This document shows positions 30,458 through 35,827 of a stretch of 35,827 bases of DNA, piece by piece. The notes under the pieces were generated by a model that was not told the origin of the DNA, searched no databases, and worked only from the letters and a program-made list of their open reading frames with translations. How positions within the stretch are numbered: the stretch's first letter is position 1; the number at the start of each line of letters is the position of its first letter. The translations under genes and the position numbers were made by a program. Location of the stretch: the NCBI GenBank assembly GCA_017534745.1, contig JAFXVX010000008.1, positions 1-35,827 of the forward strand. Reading direction: 5' to 3'. Source of the DNA: Bacteroidales bacterium. GTDB taxonomy: Bacteria > Bacteroidota > Bacteroidia > Bacteroidales > UBA932.

Positions 30458-31635
30458 TAGTTTCTGGGATAATTCTGCAAAGTGTAAGCGCTTTTCAAAC
30501 GACGGAGTCCGAAGGCCGGGAGCAGCAGGAACAGGAGGAAATGCACCACTTCCTGCCACCATCCGGAGAAGCCGCTGCCGTAGATAGCCTCCTGCACGAA
30601 CATCATATAATAGTGCCGGAGCGGAAAGGCCGCCGACCAGGCGCCGATCCACCGGGGCATAGCTTCAACAGGGAGGGTGAATCCCGCCAGCGAAAGGCCC
30701 AGGGTACTGAAAATCGCGCCGATGCTGATCGAAAGCCGGAGAATCGGAAGGAGTTCCACGATGAAGATTCCGATCGCCTGAGAGGCCAGGATCATCAGGA
30801 GGATATCCAGGAACATCGGCCAGACGGAGCCGGCGAGCGGATAGCGCAGCCAGACGAAGAGCAACAGCTCCAGTGAGATGCCGAGGATGGTAAATAGCAC
30901 CGTATAAGGCAGCATTTTGCCGGTCAGCGCCACGACGATAGAATCCCCCGACACCTTCAGCAGATGCCTGGAAGTACCGTATTTGAGTTCGGCGCCGAGC
31001 GTATAGACCGTAATCAGCACCACGATCATCGCCAGAATGCCCGGCAGCAGAATATTGTTCAGGTAAATGCCGTAATTGGTGGTGGGATTCCCGATCTGGT
31101 GCGCATCGATCACGATCGGCTGGATCCGGTTCATTATTTCCCGCTCGTTCACCCCGTGCGCCCGGAGCACCTCCCGTTGGACGGCCCCGTTAGTGAGATG
31201 GATCATCTGGAGAAGATCCTTATACGAGAGCGCGCCGCCCACGAAGTAGAGCGAATTCACATAGAACTGGATATGCGGCCGCCGGTTCGCCTGGATATCA
31301 TTGTTGAAATGCTCCGGAATCAGCACGAAGGAAGTAATCCGTCCCATCTGCATCGCCCGCCGGGCCGCGTGGATGTCGTCAAAATAAATTACCTCGCTGA
31401 GCTGCGTGGAATTCAGCTGCTCCGCAAAATTCCGCGAGGTGGAACTGCGGTCTTCATCCACAACGCCGACCGGCAGGTCATACGGAAGTCCGTCCCGGAA
31501 GAATGTCAGGTAAAATACCGCGTTGACGATGATCACGCCCACCGAGGCCAGCAGGTACAGCGGCCGCTGGCGGATGATGCGGATTTCCCGCTTCACCACC
31601 TCCCAGACATTCCCTATGAAGGTTTTCCGGTCCAT
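30457..31635 (-). CDS. ABC-2 type transporter permease (first permease of an export operon)
   Basis: A 392-residue ABC-2 permease with the same architecture as its neighbour: an N-terminal helix (LYLLASVGVIIVNAVFYLTFF) and a periplasmic domain that includes GVVDEDRSSTSRNFAEQL and SFVLIPEHFNNDI. A C-terminal block of five helices contains GILAMIVVLITVYTLGAELKYGTSRHLLKVS and GLSLAGFTLPVEAMPRW. The two permeases probably form a heterodimer. The gene overlaps both neighbours by one base (TAATG at each end), which points to tight coupling. Confidence 0.9.
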   Translation of the reverse strand: MDRKTFIGNVWEVVKREIRIIRQRPLYLLASVGVIIVNAVFYLTFFRDGLPYDLPVGVVDEDRSSTSRNFAEQLNSTQLSEVIYFDDIHAARRAMQMGRITSFVLIPEHFNNDIQANRRPHIQFYVNSLYFVGGALSYKDLLQMIHLTNGAVQREVLRAHGVNEREIMNRIQPIVIDAHQIGNPTTNYGIYLNNILLPGILAMIVVLITVYTLGAELKYGTSRHLLKVSGDSIVVALTGKMLPYTVLFTILGISLELLLFVWLRYPLAGSVWPMFLDILLMILASQAIGIFIVELLPILRLSISIGAIFSTLGLSLAGFTLPVEAMPRWIGAWSAAFPLRHYYMMFVQEAIYGSGFSGWWQEVVHFLLFLLLPAFGLRRLKSAYTLQNYPRN

Positions 31636-32621
31636 TATTTCCGCTTCAAAATCACGCTCATACCGGGAAGCAGACCCTCAACCGGGCTGTCCGGACGGGC
31701 ACGAACCTCGAAGGTGCGCGTATCGTACTCTCCGATCTCCTTGGTCGCCTTCCAGGTAGCATAGGATTCGCGGACGGCGATATAATAGACCGTGGCCATT
31801 ACCTCGCGGCCATCCAGGGCGGGAACCGTCAGACGGACCTTCTCCCCTTTCTGGAGGCTGTGCAGGCGGTCTTCGCGGATGTTGAAGGTAAACCACATAT
31901 CGCTGAGATCCTGTACGGTCATAATCGGGGCGCCCTGTCCCACCAGTTCGCCGACCTTCGGATAGATATCGGAAATGACGCCGTCGGCCGGGGAAGTCAG
32001 GTGGATTTCGTCCAGATAGGAATCGATCTTGATGAAGGCGGCATCGGCCCGCTGCACCAGCGCAGCAGCAGCTTCTTTGTCCTCGGAACGGGCGCCGCTG
32101 AGCGCCATATCGTACTGGCTCTTGGCGGCCTTGCACTGGGCCTGCGCCGCCCGGTACTGCGCCTCGACCTCATCGTATTTCTGGTCGGTAACGACCTTCT
32201 CTTCCTTGAGTTTCTTGATCCGTTCGAAACTCTTGGCGAGGACTTCCTCCTGCACGATGGCCTGCTGCCAGAGTTCGTAGGCGCCGGTGATCTGCTCCTG
32301 CCGGGCTCCGTTGCGGGCTTTTTTGAGCTGGGCGGATGCCGCCGCACGGGCGGCACGGGCCTCGGCCAGGCCGCTGCGCACCTCGGGCGAATCGATGACA
32401 ACAAGGGTATCGCCCTTGTGAACTTCCTGTCCTTCGACAGCCCGAAGTTCCTCGATCCGGCCCGGGATCTTCCCAGAGACACGGTATTCGGTCGCTTCGG
32501 CCTCTCCCTGGATCACGAGATCCGCAGGACGGGATACGAAATATCCCACGAGCGACACGACGAGAATAATCATAATCAAGGCAACGATGCCGATAAAGAG
32601 ATTGTAGTTATGCTTTTTCAT
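31635..32621 (-). CDS. HlyD-family periplasmic adaptor (membrane fusion protein)
   Basis: A 328-residue membrane fusion protein that would bridge the inner-membrane permeases and the TolC channel. It has one N-terminal transmembrane anchor (residues ~8-27), a biotinyl-lipoyl-like half-domain (GKIPGRIEELRAVEGQEVHKGDTL), and a long alpha-hairpin (~75-185, AARAAASAQLKKARN through KDKEAAAALVQRADAAF). The second lipoyl half (HLTSPADGVISDIYPKVGELV) and beta-barrel segments follow. The ATG overlaps the stop of the tolC-like gene by 4 bp. Confidence 0.93.
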   Translation of the reverse strand: MKKHNYNLFIGIVALIMIILVVSLVGYFVSRPADLVIQGEAEATEYRVSGKIPGRIEELRAVEGQEVHKGDTLVVIDSPEVRSGLAEARAARAAASAQLKKARNGARQEQITGAYELWQQAIVQEEVLAKSFERIKKLKEEKVVTDQKYDEVEAQYRAAQAQCKAAKSQYDMALSGARSEDKEAAAALVQRADAAFIKIDSYLDEIHLTSPADGVISDIYPKVGELVGQGAPIMTVQDLSDMWFTFNIREDRLHSLQKGEKVRLTVPALDGREVMATVYYIAVRESYATWKATKEIGEYDTRTFEVRARPDSPVEGLLPGMSVILKRK

Positions 32622-34132
32622 TTCTTTTCCGATAGATTCGATTTGTAATTTCCTTCCGCCTTCATCAGGTTGGAGGCTGAGAGCTGGAGTTCCACCCCAG
32701 CGTCAATGTATTCCGAATGGGCCTTGAGCCAGCCCGTATGGGCCGCCAGGGCGGTATTGGGTTCGACTACGCCCGCCTCGAGGCCCCGGGATGCCATTCG
32801 GAGGTTCTCCTCCGCGCTGTCCAGATTGCCGAGGGCCGCATCGACCCGCTTGAGCGCTTCGGCATACTGGGTCCGCGCCTGGCTGACCTGCAGGTTGATC
32901 AATTCCCGGGCATCCTGATACTGGTCCTCGTAGATCCGGGCTTCGGCCTTGGCCTTCCGGGTGCGCTGCAGGGCCGCCGTCCCGTGGAAAATCGGGACAT
33001 TGACCACGACGCCGGCGCTGAACAGGCCTCCGTTCCACTCACGGCTGAAACCATGGAACATATTGGGGCTGGTCATTGAGTAACCCGCCACGAGCGCCAC
33101 CTGGGGCATCATATCGGCACGGGCGATCTCCACCTTCTTCTCGTAGATCTGCCGGGCGAGATCGAGGCTTCGGATCTCCGGCCGGTCCTCCAGGATGGTT
33201 TCCATATTCTTTCCGTCCGCGCAGGTGGGGGCGGGCAGCAGGTCAAGCCCTTCGTCGGCAAGCGTAATCTTCGTATCAAGCGGGAGACCGATCTTCTGGC
33301 AGAGCAGCATCTTGGAGAGAGCCAGACCATTGGTCGCCTTCAGGAGCATCAGGTCCGCCTCCCCTGCCTTGACCTTCACCTGGAGGGCATCGGACTGCGT
33401 CCTGACTCCGGTCCGGACGGCCACTTCCACATCCCGCTCCATCTTGTGCAGCAGGTCGGCATAGGACTCGGCCAGTTTCTTCTTGGCAGCCACACTGACA
33501 ATCTGCCAGTAGGCATTGTCCACATCATAGACAATGTCGGCATAGCTTATGTCATACCGGTTCTGTGCCAGTTGCTCGGCCAGGGCCGCCATCCGGATGG
33601 AAGAGGCGATCTTGCCACCGACGAACACCGGCTGCTTGGCGATAACCGCCGCGCCCATCACCTGCTCGATATCGAGGGTGAAAAGGTCGTTGATTTCGGA
33701 TCCGACGGCATTGATCGGGGTAGCGATATCCGCGCCCTTCAGTGTAGAGACGAACTGCTTGAGTTCCGCGCTCGACTCGAGGGCCGCCGCGACGGAAGGA
33801 TCCGAAAGTACCTCCGACAGCCTTCCCTGGAAGGCATCCTGGATCTTGGTCCCGGTCCCCGTCAGGGCATCGGAAGCATCCTGGCTGATGAGGCTCAGGT
33901 TCCTGTTATTATATACATACGCGCCCTTGGCGCTGATCTCGGGGAAACAATAGGCCAGGGCTATCTTGCGGTCGTATCCGGCCATCTCCACTTTTGTCCG
34001 CGCCTCTGAGAGGGTCTTGTTCCCGTTGACGGCCATCTCGCGGCAGTCGTCGAGGGTCAGGACCTGCTGCGCCTGGACAATATCTGCCGCAAGCAACAGG
34101 ACCAAGACCGGAATTGTCAATTTTCTTGTCAT
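32618..34132 (-). CDS. TolC-family outer membrane efflux protein
   Basis: A 504-residue outer-membrane channel protein with a signal peptide (MTRKLTIPVLVLLLAADIVQAQ). The mature part starts with the typical LTLDDCREMAVNGNKTLSEAR, and the repeated outer-membrane efflux helices follow: DIVYDVDNAYWQIVSVAAKKKLAESY, then RPEIRSLDLARQIYEKKVEIARADMMPQVAL. The C-terminal half repeats the pattern with LINLQVSQARTQYAEALKRV. The ATG at 34132 is preferred to an in-frame GTG three codons upstream because it gives a cleaner signal peptide. It is the first gene of the export operon, divergent from an AraC regulator. Confidence 0.92.
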   Translation of the reverse strand: MTRKLTIPVLVLLLAADIVQAQQVLTLDDCREMAVNGNKTLSEARTKVEMAGYDRKIALAYCFPEISAKGAYVYNNRNLSLISQDASDALTGTGTKIQDAFQGRLSEVLSDPSVAAALESSAELKQFVSTLKGADIATPINAVGSEINDLFTLDIEQVMGAAVIAKQPVFVGGKIASSIRMAALAEQLAQNRYDISYADIVYDVDNAYWQIVSVAAKKKLAESYADLLHKMERDVEVAVRTGVRTQSDALQVKVKAGEADLMLLKATNGLALSKMLLCQKIGLPLDTKITLADEGLDLLPAPTCADGKNMETILEDRPEIRSLDLARQIYEKKVEIARADMMPQVALVAGYSMTSPNMFHGFSREWNGGLFSAGVVVNVPIFHGTAALQRTRKAKAEARIYEDQYQDARELINLQVSQARTQYAEALKRVDAALGNLDSAEENLRMASRGLEAGVVEPNTALAAHTGWLKAHSEYIDAGVELQLSASNLMKAEGNYKSNLSEKK

Positions 34133-34287
34133 ATTTTCCACTTGTTATTCCGAGGCAGAAACCCATCAAAATGATTGCCAAAATTTATCCTAAAGTTGAA
34201 TAATAAGGGAATATAATAATAAAAAGGTCGAATCAAGCGAAATTTAGAATAATTTTCCCATCTTTGCCGAGAATAAAACCAATAGCT
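34133..34287. promoter_or_regulatory. Divergent regulatory region between the tolC-like and araC-like genes
   Basis: About 155 AT-rich bases separate the two divergent starts. CATCTTTG at 34259-34266 on the plus strand matches TAnnTTTG in 7 of 8 positions, 21 bases before the regulator ATG. On the minus strand the sequence TAAATTTTG is close to the consensus but one base too long. The AraC-type regulator would be expected to bind here. No clear operator repeat was recognised by eye. Confidence 0.45.
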
Positions 34288-35217
34288 ATGGATCCCATTT
34301 TCACCGTCAGCATACCGCAGCTTAAGAAAGCATTCCCCTTCCTCCTGGAAACCAATATCGGAGATGATTTCTTTATCGTTGAGGACAACGGCAGCGCCCT
34401 GGGAAGCAGCCACCTTGTCCTTGATGTCCTGAAGCACCCCATCCGCTTCGAAGGACTGCTCCTGTTCTACTGCATCAGCGGCGAGTTCGATGTCGATCTC
34501 AATCTCCAGACCTATACCATCCGTCCCCAGAGCATGGCACTCAGTATCCCCGGGACCATCCTCCGCGTCGATGTGGACTCCATCCAAAACCTGGACGGAC
34601 TCCATTTCCTCTGCGTCGGAATGTCGCAGGAATTCATTACAGGGATGCGAGTGGACTTCAGCCGGATTTTTGAGGACAGCCTCAAATTCATCGCCCGTCC
34701 CTGCCTCCAGCTGAACGGACAGCAGATCGACCTGGCGATGGATTATATCACCTTGTGCCGCAAGGTGATCGCCTCCCCGATCCAGGACAAGAAAAATGTC
34801 GTCGGGACGCTCCTCTCTTCCCTGGCCTATATGGCAGGCGATGTATGGCTGAGGGGCATTTCCTCCGCCAAGGGCGTGACGCCGGTCCAGGGGACGGCGC
34901 GGACGCAGATTCTCTTCGAACGCTTCCTTGCTCTGGTGGCACAGCACCATACGTCCGAACGGGGAATGGCTTTCTATGCCGACAAACTGTGTCTCACGCC
35001 GAAATACCTGTCGAAGCTCATCAAACAGGTCAGCGGCCGCAGCGCTCCCGACTGGATCGACTCCTTCGTCATCACGGAGGCAAAAAATATGCTCCGGTAT
35101 TCGGAAATTCCCATCAAAGAGATCGTCTATCGACTGAACTTCCCCAACCAGAGCGTATTTTACAAATTCTTCAAGGCGCACGCCGGCATGACGCCCAGCG
35201 ACTACCGGAACAGTTGA
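34288..35217 (+). CDS. AraC-family transcriptional regulator
   Basis: A 309-residue regulator with an N-terminal cupin-like sensing part (about residues 1-190: HPIRFEGLLLFYCISGEFDVDLNLQTYTIRPQ) and a C-terminal AraC-type double HTH (about 225-309). The HTH region reads FYADKLCLTPKYLSKLIKQVSG, then IKEIVYRLNFPNQSVFYKFFKAHAGMTPSDYR. The ATG at 34288 follows a near-consensus -7 box; a TTG eight codons earlier overlaps that box and is rejected. Its divergent position next to the TolC-HlyD-permease operon suggests local control of export. The inducer is unknown. Confidence 0.92.
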   Translation: MDPIFTVSIPQLKKAFPFLLETNIGDDFFIVEDNGSALGSSHLVLDVLKHPIRFEGLLLFYCISGEFDVDLNLQTYTIRPQSMALSIPGTILRVDVDSIQNLDGLHFLCVGMSQEFITGMRVDFSRIFEDSLKFIARPCLQLNGQQIDLAMDYITLCRKVIASPIQDKKNVVGTLLSSLAYMAGDVWLRGISSAKGVTPVQGTARTQILFERFLALVAQHHTSERGMAFYADKLCLTPKYLSKLIKQVSGRSAPDWIDSFVITEAKNMLRYSEIPIKEIVYRLNFPNQSVFYKFFKAHAGMTPSDYRNS

Positions 35218-35461
35218 TTACCAAGCGAGTGCAGAGGCGCCGAGGATGGCGGCGTCGTAGATATCCTTGGACGTGATATTCTCCAGGTCCCGGAGAGAGG
35301 ACGGCTCATCCGTGCACTCCAGCCATTCACGGGCCGTACGGGAGATGCCGATGGCAGAGTAATAGGCCTCCAGGCAGCCCTGACGGCCGTCGCATTGGTA
35401 TCATTCGTAAGGATCACCTTCATCTCTCCGCCCAACGCCTCGCTCAGCATCCTCCAAGAAT
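35218..35461 (-). pseudogene. ROK-family sugar kinase fragment with internal deletion
   Basis: On the minus strand, from about 35461, MLSEALGGEMKVILTNDTNATA matches the ROK element before the sugar-binding NDxN. The frame then breaks. A shifted frame continues directly with DGRQGCLEAYYSAIGISRTA, the normal C-terminal zinc-loop/GCLEA region, and runs to TAA at 35218 (SKDIYDAAILGASALAW). In intact ROK kinases several dozen residues, including the catalytic GTGxGGG loop and most zinc-binding cysteines, lie between these two segments. They are missing here, and the N-terminal third is absent as well. It cannot encode an active kinase. It lies between the AraC gene and tRNA-Arg, inside the putative island. 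The stretch 35462-35551 has no gene. Confidence 0.75.
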
Positions 35462-35551
35462 AAGTGGGAATACCTCGGCAAATTAGGTCTGAAATGCAAG
35501 AAAAAGGGATACAAGTCTCGCCATATCTGTATCCAAGGGTTGCAGGATGCA

Positions 35552-35574
35552 GTTTTTGGTGATTCCGTTGGGAC
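35552..35574. repeat. Direct repeat within the tRNA-Arg 3' end (candidate proximal attachment site)
   Basis: This is the right-hand partner of 28991-29013. It covers the 3' half of the T-arm, the acceptor 3' strand and the encoded CCA of tRNA-Arg, plus five flanking bases. The tRNA remains intact, as expected after site-specific insertion at a tRNA 3' end. Confidence 0.65.
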
Positions 35575-35633
35575 TCGAACCCAAGACCCACAGCTTAGAA
35601 GGCTGTTGCTCTATCCACCTGAGCTACGGAACC
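35557..35633 (-). tRNA. tRNA-Arg (anticodon TCT)
   Basis: Read on the minus strand the gene starts GGTTCCGTAGCTCAG and ends with the acceptor CGGAATC, discriminator A and an encoded CCA. The acceptor stem has 7 pairs, one a G-T. The anticodon loop is CTTCTAA with anticodon TCT (plus-strand bases 35597-35599), which reads AGA. The T-arm contains GGGTTCGAGTCCC. An exact TATATTTG -7 box lies just upstream on the same strand (35657-35650). Confidence 0.96.
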
Positions 35634-35649
35634 ATCCCACTTGGGGCTG

Positions 35650-35657
35650 CAAATATA
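35650..35657 (-). promoter_or_regulatory. -7 box for tRNA-Arg
   Basis: Read on the minus strand this is TATATTTG, an exact TAnnTTTG match 16 bases before the tRNA 5' end. It indicates that the tRNA has its own promoter and is not simply cut out of the rRNA transcript. Confidence 0.6.
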
Positions 35658-35682
35658 CTGCTTTTTCCCGAAAATCCCAATC

Positions 35683-35739
35683 CTGCCGTTCTTCGAAAAG
35701 ACCCCGAACATCACGAAGATGTCCGGGGTCTCGAAGAAC

Positions 35740-35744
<5 letters not shown>
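35683..35744 (-). terminator. Long hairpin/terminator downstream of 5S rRNA
   Basis: An inner stem (700-706 with 724-730, then 708-712 with 718-722 of the 35xxx block, one A-C mismatch) gives a GACCCCG-type terminator. An outer perfect 14-bp stem (35683-35696 with 35731-35744) extends it, with three unpaired A on one side. Read on the minus strand, T residues follow the inner stem (GGGGTCTTTT). The outer arm overlaps the last bases of the 5S gene. Confidence 0.75.

Positions 35745-35827
<83 letters not shown>

Noticed and set aside
30458..30652. A possible 65-residue N-terminal extension of the second ABC permease.
   Set aside because: It lies entirely within the preceding permease gene in another frame, has no transporter-like sequence, and an ATG with TAATG coupling exists at 30457.

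Overview
The window looks like a chromosomal segment of a fairly GC-rich member of the Bacteroidales (Bacteroidota). The gene order tuf, tRNA-Trp, secE, nusG, rplK, rplA, rplJ, rplL, rpoB, rpoC is the standard one. Several genes are preceded by the Bacteroidota -7 promoter box TAnnTTTG rather than a sigma-70 hexamer. Several predicted proteins carry Bacteroidota-style lipoprotein signals. The genus cannot be resolved from the sequence alone.

Layout. Bases 1-12244 hold the translation and transcription block: the 3' part of tuf, tRNA-Trp(CCA), secE, nusG, four ribosomal protein genes, an attenuator-like terminator after rplL, then rpoB and rpoC. A strong terminator follows rpoC. Bases 12363-13754 hold a diverged RAYT-type (REP-associated, Y1/HUH) transposase-like gene lying between two same-direction copies of a roughly 142-bp GC-rich intergenic repeat. 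A third, inverted copy lies at 21930-22071. Each copy contains alternating GGCCAC-type and GTGGCC-type half-palindromes, so this is a REP/BIME-like system in a Bacteroidota genome.

Bases 13793-25950 are a housekeeping mixture: a flippase-like membrane protein, a PfkB sugar/adenosine kinase, a conserved unknown, and a tightly overlapping minus-strand operon (lipoprotein, cysS, exonuclease III, small membrane protein). They also hold folD flanked by two decayed remnants of a major-paralogous-domain (FISUMP-type) lipoprotein, a glycerolipid acyltransferase, a lipid-anchored thioredoxin overlapping uvrC, and acpP. Bases 25971-28996 are a terminator-bounded pair: a diacylglycerol kinase overlapping an LTA-synthase-like phosphoglycerol transferase. 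This pairing suggests phosphoglycerol transfer with recycling of the released diacylglycerol.

Bases 28991-35574 look like a genomic island at the 3' end of tRNA-Arg(TCT). The last 16 bases of the T-arm/acceptor region of that tRNA, extended to 23 bp with one mismatch, recur in the same orientation at the far end. Between the repeats are a TolC, HlyD, ABC-2 permease, ABC-2 permease export operon without an ATPase gene, a divergent AraC regulator, and a ROK kinase pseudogene with an internal deletion. No integrase is visible. The window ends in a 5S rRNA gene on the minus strand, followed by an unusually long hairpin.
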